A stretch of 47,262 nucleotides of DNA from Deltaproteobacteria bacterium (GTDB taxonomy: Bacteria > Desulfobacterota > DSM-4660 > Desulfatiglandales > HGW-15): assembly GCA_016932235.1 (NCBI GenBank), contig JAFGDF010000151.1, positions 1-47,262 on the forward strand. The letters are read 5' to 3'. Position 1 is the stretch's first letter; every line of letters starts with the position of its first letter. Below, in pieces: positions 26,753 through 34,800 of this stretch. The notes under the pieces are model-generated. The model saw nothing but the letters and a program-made list of their open reading frames with translations, ran no database searches and was not told the DNA's origin. Made by a program: the position numbers and the translations under genes.

Positions 26753-27680
26753 GATAATCTTCAATCTTTTTGATGTTCTTTGCCAGCGCCTTATTCGTTT
26801 CCATCTTTACGGCAATTCGTCTTCCGGCTTGGCAAACGCCTGATCCTCCTATGCTGAAATGCTCTCCAATCTCATCTAGTCTTTTGCCGGTATGTCTTTG
26901 CGCTAGATATATCGTTATGTTTCTCCTTAGCTTACCATCATCTCTTATAATTTCATCAACTTTTTTTGAGATTTCTTCTATCGTTATTCTTTTCTTGAAG
27001 GCTTTTAACGCAGGTATGTTTTTGTCTTCTTTTCGCCCGGTCAGATATTTATCCTTGATAATTTCTATAAACTCCTGCGTCCCCAATAATGTGGACCTGA
27101 CAACATCTTCTAATGGGCTTTTATATTCTTCATTAATCAATATTGCGACAAATTTCCTATAGGCCTTTTGGGAATTCGGAATCTCCCTGCCAAAATATCC
27201 CAGGATAAAATCCATTTTAAGCCATTCGGGCGCCTTCTTCTTTCCTATATAATAAGAATAACTGGACCATTCGTATTCTTCCGGTTGTTCAACCACTTTC
27301 GCTCTTACCGGATTTAAATGGATATAACGAGATAATTCCATAGAATATTCATCAGCTTCGACAAGGATAGCCTTATATCTCCCCTGGAAAAGGTGACCGT
27401 ATCTTTTGCGTTTAGCGTTAAAATAATTAGTATAAGCGCCATTGATATGAGCCATAATCTGGGAAAGATTCCCGCTTGGTGTTTCAAGTAAAAAATGGTA
27501 GTGGTTATCCATAAGACAATAGGCGTGAATTATAGCATCGTATCTTCTTGTCGCAGATTCAAGATATTCAAGAAATTTCTCTCTGTCTCTATTACTCTTG
27601 AATATAGCCTTTTGTTCATTGCCTCTGGATGTAATATGATAAAAAGCGTTTGGATATGATATCCTTAAAGAACGGGCCAT
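26733..27680 (-). CDS. REP-associated tyrosine transposase (Y1/HUH, RAYT-type)
   Basis: A 315-residue single-strand transposase of the IS200-like REP-associated group. It opens ARSLRISYPNAFYHITSRGN, has the HUH-type motif CLMDNHYHFLLETP with the paired histidines near residue 58, and the segment SRYIHLNPVRAKVVEQPEEYEWSSY, where the catalytic Tyr is expected a little upstream. The C-terminal 100 residues look like a DnaA-type helix-turn-helix (LAQRHTGKRLDEIGEHFSIG). Such proteins nick and rejoin hairpins or REP-like sequences. The frame appears intact. Its last codons are encoded by the left inverted repeat. Confidence 0.9.
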   Translation of the reverse strand: MARSLRISYPNAFYHITSRGNEQKAIFKSNRDREKFLEYLESATRRYDAIIHAYCLMDNHYHFLLETPSGNLSQIMAHINGAYTNYFNAKRKRYGHLFQGRYKAILVEADEYSMELSRYIHLNPVRAKVVEQPEEYEWSSYSYYIGKKKAPEWLKMDFILGYFGREIPNSQKAYRKFVAILINEEYKSPLEDVVRSTLLGTQEFIEIIKDKYLTGRKEDKNIPALKAFKKRITIEEISKKVDEIIRDDGKLRRNITIYLAQRHTGKRLDEIGEHFSIGGSGVCQAGRRIAVKMETNKALAKNIKKIEDYLSKMKT

Positions 27681-27733
27681 GACTCATCCTCTATTGTATT
27701 ATTAAAAAGCTTTTATCATGGCCTTGGATCTTT

Positions 27734-27760
27734 TGTCAAGAATGAAGACCTGACACCTAT
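27734..27760 (-). repeat. Right terminal inverted repeat of the transposase element
   Basis: It reads TGTCAAG, then AATGAAGACCTGACACCTAT on the plus strand, inverted relative to 26726-26752 with one mismatch (G for A). It lies 26 bases before the ATG of the next operon. Confidence 0.85.
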
Positions 27761-27786
27761 TTTTTCTCAGAGAAGGGAGTGCGGGG

Positions 27787-28080
27787 ATGAATGATATTGT
27801 AAAAGAGGATCAGTGGGTATATGTGATCGTGCAGAATACAGGCGGGAATGAGGCGTTTCTCGGGCAGCAGGATGTGGAGAAAAACATATCCTTCATACCT
27901 GCCTTTCTCAGCAGCGATGATGCGGGAATATGCCTCAGGCATTTGAAAAAGGATGACTCTCTGGCATATGAAATCCATGCAATCCTCTATGAAGATCTCT
28001 TAAAATACGCCTCGCAAAACGGATTAATGGTCTTTTTATTAAACTCATCCGGCGAAATACTCAAAAAGGAAACAATATGA
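27787..28080 (+). CDS. Conserved small protein of unknown function (first of operon)
   Basis: A 97-residue soluble protein: DQWVYVIVQNTGGNEAFLGQ at residues 8-27, then SFIPAFLSSDDAGICL, AILYEDLLKYASQNG and a short C-terminal strand. The beta-alpha pattern recalls small SseB-type domains, but no firm family call is possible. A strong purine-rich leader (GGGAG) precedes ATG. Its last four bases (ATGA) overlap the start of the next, much larger gene, so the two are translated together and probably act together. Confidence 0.7.
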   Translation: MNDIVKEDQWVYVIVQNTGGNEAFLGQQDVEKNISFIPAFLSSDDAGICLRHLKKDDSLAYEIHAILYEDLLKYASQNGLMVFLLNSSGEILKKETI

Positions 28081-30149
28081 TTAAGAAATTCAGAGAAATC
28101 ATATCGGCCATATTCCTTCCCAGTGCCGGAGAATGGTCTTTTTCAGGTTTTGACCTGTCCGAACAGTTAGATTCAAGACCCAAAAGAAAGGCGGACATTA
28201 TCAAATCCCTGAACAGCGCCTTTCTTATCTATCTGGCAAACGAGGGCCATGCGAGATTTAATGAGGCAAAGGGTTTTCTAGAAGGAATGAAAAGATCATC
28301 ATTGTCTGATATCGCTGAGTTCTTTATCAGGGGAGCGGAAATGATGCGCAGGGAGATTGAAGATACCTGCCGGCTTGATCCTGATTTTTCCGATAATCTC
28401 AATTCGCTCCATGATTTTCTCATTGCAGGAGTTAAAGGACACCAGCATGAAAACGGGATTGAGAAAATCTGGTCCCTGTTTTTCCCCGAAGGTACCGGAA
28501 TACGTAAAAATAGAGAGAATATGGTTGTTTCTCTTCGATCAGATCGCGTGGTTGATATAGCGGAAATAAACAGGGACCCCATAAGCAACCCTGCTGTAGA
28601 AATCCTGTTTACATCCAATGCACTCCTCACCGTTCCTCCTTTATCTGAGAGAAGTGAAGGCCTGTGTTTAAGTGACAAAACAGCGGATGCGGTTAAATCG
28701 ATCTCGGGGGAGGAACAGCTTTACTGGTATGACCACCCGGTTCAGGTGGGAGTCACGCCTGAGAAAAATGAAATACTGTATGGCCTACGCGGCCTGGATG
28801 AGGCTGTACAATTTGAAAAGGAAAACGGCAATATGGGGGACGATGAGAGAGTGACATGCGTATTGTCCGTTTCAGTGACACACAGGGGACTCCATTCCAT
28901 TGCCAGGGAATACATTGAGGATCAGCTGAAGGAATCAGGCGGTCTCGATAATCTGGACCTTTATGTATTTACCGAAGCGGATACCATGAAAATGCTGGAT
29001 GAGATCCTCGCGCCCGCAGCCGAATACTTTTACGATAAAAATAATGCCGCTGAACTCATGGCCATGTTCGGGGTGGATGGAGAGTATGGAAGACATTACA
29101 GCTTTTTGAAGGCCGTCTCCGCGTTATGGCAGTGCTTTGTTCAGAAAGATCTCAAGGCTACCTTCAAGATAGACCTCGATCAGGTGTTTCCGCAGAATGA
29201 GCTCTTAAGGGATACCGGGGCCACAGCCTTTGATCATTTCCGGACGGATTTGTGGGGCGCAGCAGGGATGGACAGCACGGGTAAATCAGTGGATCTCGGG
29301 ATGATAGCGGGCGCTCTCGTAAATAAGGGTGACATGGAAGAGTCCCTTTTCAGCCCTGACGTAAGATTTCCCGGCGATCATATCGCCCTGGATGAATATG
29401 TTTTTAAGAGTTCAATTCCGCAGGCCCTGTCCACGGAAGCCGAAATGTCAGCCAGATACTCTCCCGAGGGTATAGACGGCATAACCAGATGCATTCAGCG
29501 GGTCCATGTTACGGGCGGAACCACTGGAATACTCATTGATTCCCTGAAGAGATACCGTCCCTTTACCCCGTCCTTTATCGGGAGGGCTGAAGATCAGGCT
29601 TATGTCATGTCAGCCGTTAACAGGGATGGTCCCAGGCTGGCCTACCTGCATAAGGACGGGCTGATAATGCGGCATGACAAGGAGGCATTTGCAGGGGATG
29701 CTATTAAAGCGGCACGCGTCTCCAAGCTGATAGGGGACTATATAAGGATACTATACTTTTCAGCCTATGCGCTTGAAATAAGGGATGAAATAAGGGAAAT
29801 AAAGGAATTCCTTGATCCTTTTACCGGCTGCTTTATATCAAAGATTCCCGTGACACTGGTGCTTCTCCGATTTTGTCTGAAAGCGGCACAGATGTTCTAC
29901 GACGGAAAAGATGATGAAGCGATTGAATTCATGATCAATGGCGTAAAAAGGATCAATCATGCCATTGAATTTAGCTCCGGACCTGAGAGCCCTTTGAAAA
30001 AAAGATATGAGGAGGAGAGAATCGGATGGGACCTGTATTATGACACCCTGCTATCGATTGAAATCAACCTTAAACAAAATAACCGGTTTGCCCTTGAGTT
30101 GAAAAACAGGGCCCAGGCCATCTTTGAAAGTTGCCGTATCGGGGACTGA
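28077..30149 (+). CDS. Large conserved protein of unknown function, possibly glycosyltransferase-like
   Basis: A 690-residue soluble protein coupled by ATGA overlap to the preceding small gene. Distinct segments include NPAVEILFTSNALLTVPP near residue 180, YWYDHPVQVGV near 220, TCVLSVSVTH near 260, FKIDLDQVFPQNELL near 365, VHVTGGTTGILIDSLKRYRP near 475, TPSFIGRAEDQAYVMS near 500 and GLIMRHDKEAFAGDA near 530. The DLDQ and GRAEDQAY segments, with a late MRH, are the kind of metal and donor-site motifs found in GT-A glycosyltransferases, so that is my best guess. It is not a confirmed family. It may be envelope- or storage-polymer related. Confidence 0.7.
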   Translation: MIKKFREIISAIFLPSAGEWSFSGFDLSEQLDSRPKRKADIIKSLNSAFLIYLANEGHARFNEAKGFLEGMKRSSLSDIAEFFIRGAEMMRREIEDTCRLDPDFSDNLNSLHDFLIAGVKGHQHENGIEKIWSLFFPEGTGIRKNRENMVVSLRSDRVVDIAEINRDPISNPAVEILFTSNALLTVPPLSERSEGLCLSDKTADAVKSISGEEQLYWYDHPVQVGVTPEKNEILYGLRGLDEAVQFEKENGNMGDDERVTCVLSVSVTHRGLHSIAREYIEDQLKESGGLDNLDLYVFTEADTMKMLDEILAPAAEYFYDKNNAAELMAMFGVDGEYGRHYSFLKAVSALWQCFVQKDLKATFKIDLDQVFPQNELLRDTGATAFDHFRTDLWGAAGMDSTGKSVDLGMIAGALVNKGDMEESLFSPDVRFPGDHIALDEYVFKSSIPQALSTEAEMSARYSPEGIDGITRCIQRVHVTGGTTGILIDSLKRYRPFTPSFIGRAEDQAYVMSAVNRDGPRLAYLHKDGLIMRHDKEAFAGDAIKAARVSKLIGDYIRILYFSAYALEIRDEIREIKEFLDPFTGCFISKIPVTLVLLRFCLKAAQMFYDGKDDEAIEFMINGVKRINHAIEFSSGPESPLKKRYEEERIGWDLYYDTLLSIEINLKQNNRFALELKNRAQAIFESCRIGD

Positions 30150-30205
30150 GATGTTTTATTAAAAAAGGTATTAATAAAAAACATATAAGGCGGAAAGTTA
30201 AAGTT

Positions 30206-31462
30206 ATGAATAAAGATATTAAGTCAACAACATGCGAGATCATTACCATTGGAAGCGAGCTGATGCTCGGCCAGATAGACGATACTAACAGTTCTTTTCT
30301 TTCCAGGGAACTGTGTCATATCGGTGTATCCGTGGATTTCCGGACCGGCGTAGGCGACAGTATGAAAGACATCGTCAATGTCCTTAGAATTGCCGCAGAA
30401 AGATGCGATATGGTTATTACCACCGGCGGTCTTGGCCCGACCGTTGACGATATTACCAGGGAAGCTGTTTCAGAGGCCACCCGAAGAGATCTCGAGTTCA
30501 GAGAGGACCTGATGGAACAGATCAGCCGTTTTTTCAGGCAGGTGGGTATCAGGATGCCGGATAACAACCGAAGGCAGGCGTTCATTCCTTATGGAAGCCG
30601 TATCATAAGCAATCCGGTGGGGACCGCTCCAGCTTTTATCTCGGAACTGGGAAGCGTACCGGTTATCTGCCTGCCAGGAGTACCGAGGGAACTTGAGTAC
30701 CTGATGAAAAATGAGGTTCTTCCCTGGATAGCGGAGAGATTCAAATTAAAGGGGCACAAGATAGTTTACAGTGTCTTGAAAACAGTAGGCATTGGAGAGG
30801 GCACTGTTGATGAAATGATAAGGGAATACATGGGCGAAGGGAAAAACCCGGAAGTCGGATTGCTCGCTTCGATGGGAGAGATAAAAATCCGTATCGCGGC
30901 TTCAGCAGACAGCGAAGAAGAGGCGCGCAAGATGATAATCCCTGTTGAAAACAGTATATGTTCCATTCTGGGAGATGCCGTTTTCGGCAGGGATGATGAC
31001 ACTCTTGAAGGGATCATTGAATCGCATTTGATAAGGACCGGCTTGACATTGTCTGTTCTGGAGACCTTTTCCATGGGCACGCTGTCCTCAAGGTTATTAA
31101 GCCTCCCTTCCAGCCGGGTTGTCGAGAGCTATGTAATACCATCCGGAACCCAGTTAAGAAAGTGGCTCGATGGAGATGACTCCCTTGAACAGGAAAATGC
31201 CGCGAGAATGTTGTGCAGGGCGGCGCGGTATAAAAGCGGATCGGATCTGGCTCTCAGTATGCTTGGATTTCCCGAAAAGGACGATGGAGGATATATTGTT
31301 GACGGGTACGCCATGGTAGCGGGAGATGACCTGGAATATTCTTTTCAATGGCGGACAGGAGGTGACCCGCTCTCACTTAGCCTGCGTGCCGCGACAATAG
31401 GATTAAACACGTTAAGGCTGGCGCTAATCCGGCGTATGAAAAAGAAGAAAGACGCCGCGTAG
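30206..31462 (+). CDS. cinA: CinA-family protein with degenerate amidase domain
   Basis: A 418-residue CinA. The N-terminal MoaB/MoeA-like domain (residues 8-175) is well preserved: EIITIGSELMLGQIDDTNS, then TTGGLGPTVDDITREAVSE and the LPGVPRELEYLM motif; in CinA it hydrolyses ADP-ribose and related compounds. The C-terminal domain normally deamidates nicotinamide mononucleotide and carries ESCTGG. Here the place reads LETFSMGTLSSRLLSLPSS, so the nucleophile region is altered and that activity is doubtful. The ATG at 30206 has GGAAAG upstream; the frame to 30131 overlaps the preceding gene and adds 25 unlikely residues. Third gene of the operon. Confidence 0.88.
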   Translation: MNKDIKSTTCEIITIGSELMLGQIDDTNSSFLSRELCHIGVSVDFRTGVGDSMKDIVNVLRIAAERCDMVITTGGLGPTVDDITREAVSEATRRDLEFREDLMEQISRFFRQVGIRMPDNNRRQAFIPYGSRIISNPVGTAPAFISELGSVPVICLPGVPRELEYLMKNEVLPWIAERFKLKGHKIVYSVLKTVGIGEGTVDEMIREYMGEGKNPEVGLLASMGEIKIRIAASADSEEEARKMIIPVENSICSILGDAVFGRDDDTLEGIIESHLIRTGLTLSVLETFSMGTLSSRLLSLPSSRVVESYVIPSGTQLRKWLDGDDSLEQENAARMLCRAARYKSGSDLALSMLGFPEKDDGGYIVDGYAMVAGDDLEYSFQWRTGGDPLSLSLRAATIGLNTLRLALIRRMKKKKDAA

Positions 31463-31497
31463 GATAACACTGCCCAAAGAAAGCTTATAAGCTCATC

Positions 31498-32226
31498 ATG
31501 ATGGATTATACCAACCGTTCATACCGAAACAGGACCAGTTTGCGTGGAATGGTGTCTTTTCATGTAGCGGTAAAGGAGACGGATTTATGGATCAAGGCGG
31601 ACCGTAAACTTGAAAAAGAGTGTACAGATCTGATTTTTAGCTGCCGCTATCAGATAGAAAGCTATATAAAGTCTCACCCAGAATTTCTTACCAGTCTTCT
31701 CCCTTATCCCCAAGACATCTATGCGCCGCGGATTGTAAGGACGATGATAGAAGAAGCCGGTAAGTCCGGTGTAGGGCCCATGGCGTCTGTTGCCGGTATG
31801 ATTGCTCAATATGTCGGAAACGGTCTGTTACAAATGAGCGAGCAGGTAATAGTTGAGAATGGGGGGGATATATATTTAAAGGCGAACAGGCCTGTAACGG
31901 TCTCAATCTTTGCGGGGGAATCACCTCTGAGCGAAAAGATCGGTATGCTTATACCGTTGAGGAATATGCCTGTCGGTGTATGTTCATCATCGGGAAAGGT
32001 CGGGCATTCCTTCAGTATGGGAAAATCGGATGCCGTATGTATTGTTTCTTCCTCAGCCGCGCTGGCAGACAGCGCGGCCACATCCATAGGCAACCGCATA
32101 AAATCAAAAAAAGATCTGGAACAAGTGGCGAATTGGGCCGGGGAAATAGGGGGAATACTGGGAGGCGTCGCAATTATTGATGATGGAATGGCGACATGGG
32201 GTGATATAGAATTGGTTGGGTTATAA
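31498..32226 (+). CDS. UPF0280-family protein (ApbE-like fold)
   Basis: A 242-residue member of UPF0280, related to ApbE FAD:protein FMN transferases. Recognisable segments are GKSGVGPMASVAGMIAQYVG near residue 88, VIVENGGDIYLKANRPVTVS near 120, VGVCSSSGKVGHSFSMGKSDA near 160 and ALADSAATSIGN near 190, with the Asp/Thr/Asn pattern of the ApbE metal site. ApbE proper attaches FMN to flavoproteins such as Rnf and NQR subunits; the UPF0280 branch is common in methanogens and anaerobes with no proven function. Last gene of the operon. Two adjacent ATGs (31498, 31501) can start it; the ribosome site is weak. Confidence 0.85.
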   Translation: MMDYTNRSYRNRTSLRGMVSFHVAVKETDLWIKADRKLEKECTDLIFSCRYQIESYIKSHPEFLTSLLPYPQDIYAPRIVRTMIEEAGKSGVGPMASVAGMIAQYVGNGLLQMSEQVIVENGGDIYLKANRPVTVSIFAGESPLSEKIGMLIPLRNMPVGVCSSSGKVGHSFSMGKSDAVCIVSSSAALADSAATSIGNRIKSKKDLEQVANWAGEIGGILGGVAIIDDGMATWGDIELVGL

Positions 32227-32237
32227 CCCGGCTTGAG

Positions 32238-32726
32238 CTACATATAGTAGAGCTTTTCATCTACTTCTGGCGGTCTCTTTTTAAGGAGCGCGAATGCCTT
32301 TTCCTTCAAGCTGAACGGATCTTCACCTTCAAGCATATCCCCCATCTCCGCTTCAATCTTTCCGGGGTCCTCTCCCGCTTCCATTCTTGAGAGGGCCTCC
32401 TCCATGCCAGGTTCGAGGTTGAGGCCCGTCATGTCGGTAAATTTTCTCATCAGGTTCGCAGCCTGCCTGGGATCCTCTTCATCAATTTTTTCAACCTCCC
32501 TCGCGAGGGTACTCATTGCCTGCTCGATCCTTGATTCATCCAGGCCAGGCATGGGCATCTCTTCCTCATTACCTTTCTTGCGAGAAACGGAAAAAACCGA
32601 CATCTTTCGTTCCAGTTTTTCTTTTTTACATCTTGGACAGGATGGCCTTTTATCCACATTCACAGAACCGGAGAAAAAGTTGAAGACCATGTGGCATTTA
32701 CTGCAGTAAAATTCATAAATTGGCAT
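32238..32726 (-). CDS. FmdB-type zinc-ribbon protein
   Basis: A 162-residue protein starting MPIYEFYCSKCHMVF, with a second CPRC pair about 25 residues on: the four-cysteine FmdB ribbon. The remaining 110 residues are acidic and helical (LDESRIEQAMSTLAREVEK, then MEEALSRMEAGEDPGKIEAE). FmdB was first linked to regulation of an amidase/formamidase in Methylophilus; most members are unassigned. The ATG at 32726 is chosen because the ribbon should be N-terminal and AAGG lies upstream; the longer frame adds 36 residues. It converges with the UPF0280 gene 11 bases away. Confidence 0.88.
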   Translation of the reverse strand: MPIYEFYCSKCHMVFNFFSGSVNVDKRPSCPRCKKEKLERKMSVFSVSRKKGNEEEMPMPGLDESRIEQAMSTLAREVEKIDEEDPRQAANLMRKFTDMTGLNLEPGMEEALSRMEAGEDPGKIEAEMGDMLEGEDPFSLKEKAFALLKKRPPEVDEKLYYM

Positions 32727-33103
32727 ATTTAAACCTTTTTTATTTGCCGTAAAACCGAATACGGATTTTTCTTGGACAGCCATGAAACCCGATATTAATT
32801 TGTCTGAGATACAGGATATTTTTCCCTCAGTCAATTATTTTGTGTACATATATTACGGCTTGTTTTTTTTCTCAGATTACTATAGGCTTTTGATAAAGGC
32901 CTTGAGAAAAAAAGCCCGACAGCCTTGAGGATTTTGCTTTGCACACTGCTTAAAAAACAATGAGAAACGATTTTATTTCAAGTCGTTATATTTATAACTT
33001 TCCGGATAATATCAGTGATATATAATAGCCATATCGACAAAAAAGCAGATCTCCTCGGTAGCTTTATAGACAGAATCCAGCAGGAGCATGGGCAGGTAAA
33101 AAC
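32727..33103. other. Divergent intergenic region with a nested hairpin
   Basis: The 377-base gap lies between the starts of two divergent genes. At 32857-32916, GGCT plus a T-rich arm ending TTTTTTTCTCA faces TGAGAAAAAAAGCC. The enclosed loop holds a second smaller stem (AGGC-TTT-TGAT-AAA-GCCT). The outer stem is 11 or more base pairs. A TATAAT hexamer at 33021-33026 may be the -10 box of the phosphodiesterase gene, but its -35 is poor. No gene was seen. Confidence 0.5.
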
Positions 33104-33580
33104 ATGAAGATAGGTGTCTTATCGGATACACATATAATCCAGGTGACCGGAACTCTTGAAAGAATTTATAAAGGATACCTGGAGGATATGGATATGATCC
33201 TCCATGCGGGCGATTTTGTATCTGAGGAAGTCGTGGAATATCTGAACAGAGGAAATTTTCATGGTGTTCAAGGGAACATGGATCCGGTCGGAGTCAGGGG
33301 GATTCTCCCGGTAAAAAAGACGGTTCGAATAGGATCTTATCGTTTGGGACTAATCCATGGCTGGGGGGGGGCTGAAGGGATTGAAGATAGGATAATTAGC
33401 GAGTTTGCGGACGTGGATATCATTGTATATGGGCATTCCCATAAAAGCTCGAGCCATTTTAAAAACGGAATATATTTTTTCAATCCCGGCACGGCCATCG
33501 GTTATCACAAGTTCGGGACACATACTATCGGTATATTGGAGATAGATGACGATATTCAGGGGGAAATAATCGAAGTCTAA
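33104..33580 (+). CDS. YfcE-type metallophosphoesterase (MJ0936 family)
   Basis: A 158-residue cytosolic phosphodiesterase with the full set of metal ligands of the family: VLSDTHI, LHAGDFV, VQGNMDPVG, LIHGWGG, and YGHSHKSS, closing with NPGTA. The family cleaves phosphodiesters such as cyclic nucleotides or model substrates with manganese; the natural substrate is unclear. AGGT lies before ATG. It stands alone between two intergenic structures. Confidence 0.92.
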   Translation: MKIGVLSDTHIIQVTGTLERIYKGYLEDMDMILHAGDFVSEEVVEYLNRGNFHGVQGNMDPVGVRGILPVKKTVRIGSYRLGLIHGWGGAEGIEDRIISEFADVDIIVYGHSHKSSSHFKNGIYFFNPGTAIGYHKFGTHTIGILEIDDDIQGEIIEV

Positions 33581-33652
33581 CAGGACGTCTGACTTTGCCC
33601 TGCGGCCAGTGAAAAGAATTTGAGAAGCTGTATTTCAATGTCTGAATCATAT

Positions 33653-33686
33653 TAGGAGCCTGTCGGGCAAAGTCCGGCAGGCCCTA
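33653..33686. repeat. Strong hairpin before the HIT gene
   Basis: TAGG-(A)-GCCTGTCGG faces CCGGCAGGC-CCTA around the loop GCAAAGT: about 13 base pairs with one bulge and one T-G pair. No T run follows; the HIT gene ribosome site GAGGAG begins right after it. Upstream at 33591-33600, GACTTTGCCC is a perfect 10-base inverted copy of 33665-33674 (GGGCAAAGTC), so a larger alternative fold is possible. Confidence 0.6.
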
Positions 33687-33701
33687 GAGGAGCTGAATTC
33701 A

Positions 33702-34196
33702 ATGAAAATACTTTGGGCTCCCTGGAGAATGGAATATGTCCTTTCGGGTGATGAAGGTGATGGATGCATATTTTGTCCGGGAGATAATCGCGAGAATGAT
33801 GAAGAAAGACTGATACTGTATGTAGGAAGCAAGTCGGTTATCCTGATGAATAAATACCCCTATAACAATGCTCACCTTCTGGTTGCTCCGAAAAGGCATC
33901 TGCCGGGGCTGGATCAGCTTTCCCCTGAAGAATCTCTAGATTTGCTTCTTAAGGTGCGTAGCTCCATTGATATCCTGAAGAGACTCATGAGCCCCGAAGG
34001 TTTCAATGTGGGTTTGAATCTTGGCAGGGTTGCCGGGGCTGGAGTTGCGGAGCATATGCATTTTCATATTGTTCCCAGATGGAGCGGTGATACGAATTAT
34101 ATGACGGTTTTTAGCGATGTCAGAGTAATCCCCGAGCATATTCGGGAAACCTATGGAAAGCTGAAATCTCATTTTATGGAAATATCAGATTCCTGA
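33702..34196 (+). CDS. HIT-family nucleotide hydrolase/transferase
   Basis: A 164-residue histidine-triad protein. The start MKILWAPWRMEYV and CIFCPGD zinc-binding cysteines are typical of the Ap4A-phosphorylase-like branch, as is MNKYPYNNAHLLVAPKRH. The catalytic triad motif HMHFHIVPRW lies near residue 118. It acts on nucleoside phosphates or dinucleoside polyphosphates. A frame-internal second start is unlikely because the conserved WAPWR is at the extreme N-terminus. GAGGAG lies ten bases upstream, right beside the hairpin. Confidence 0.93.
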   Translation: MKILWAPWRMEYVLSGDEGDGCIFCPGDNRENDEERLILYVGSKSVILMNKYPYNNAHLLVAPKRHLPGLDQLSPEESLDLLLKVRSSIDILKRLMSPEGFNVGLNLGRVAGAGVAEHMHFHIVPRWSGDTNYMTVFSDVRVIPEHIRETYGKLKSHFMEISDS

Positions 34197-34435
34197 ATTA
34201 AAGCAGGCATCAATATGGAGCGGAAGGTGATCGTCCTGAAAGAGGAGAGACCTGTGATATTTTCCGGTAACGCCCGCCGCTCTTAAAAAAGATCGCATTC
34301 TCCGGTCAGACAGTAACTCAAGCATCAAGATTGAAAAATGTCTTTCCTATTGTATCTATTCTAAGGAAGAAGACACTGGAGGAAGTAACTTGCGGATATT
34401 ACTAAAATAAATACTTTATGATCAGGAGGTCCTGG

Positions 34436-34789
34436 ATGAAGCATATTAAATTCATAATTGCTATTATCGTCATGATGCTGGTTATCATTGTTATTGTTGA
34501 AAACCACGAAGCCTTTTCAACAAAAGTGATATTTAAACTCGAGCTATTTTCTATAAATCTTCAGACAAGAGAGATATCTTTATACTATATTGTTGCGGTT
34601 ACGTTTCTTTTGGGAATTCTTATAGCAGGATTTTATGGTATGTTTGAAAGGTTTAACCTTAAAAAACAGATAAAAACCCTTATCAATTCATCCAGAGAAA
34701 AGGATAAAGAGTTGAATTCTTTGAGAAATCTTCCTATCACTTCCGACGTCAGTTCAAGCCATTTTAATGGAACCGAGAGAGATATCTAG
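34436..34789 (+). CDS. lapA: LapA-domain membrane protein
   Basis: A 117-residue inner-membrane protein with two membrane segments (FIIAIIVMMLVIIVIVENH and YYIVAVTFLLGILIAGFYGMF) and a charged cytosolic tail with a short coiled coil. It matches the LapA/DUF1049 family, which works with LapB in control of lipopolysaccharide assembly. The ATG at 34436 has AGGAGG six bases upstream. It lies 11 bases before the lapB-like gene. Confidence 0.85.
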   Translation: MKHIKFIIAIIVMMLVIIVIVENHEAFSTKVIFKLELFSINLQTREISLYYIVAVTFLLGILIAGFYGMFERFNLKKQIKTLINSSREKDKELNSLRNLPITSDVSSSHFNGTERDI

Positions 34790-34800
34790 GAGGTGGTTTC

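Larger units (their letters stand above)
26726..27760 (-). mobile_element. REP-associated (Y1) transposase element with terminal inverted repeats
   Basis: A 1,035-base unit bounded by 27-base inverted repeats that differ at one position, containing one transposase gene. The transposase stop codon lies inside the left repeat. The element sits exactly between the M18 aminopeptidase start (21 bases away) and the start of a divergent operon (26 bases away). A 7-base word TTTCTCA occurs on each outer side (26714-26720 and 27763-27769) at unequal distances, so it may not be a true target duplication. Confidence 0.75.
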
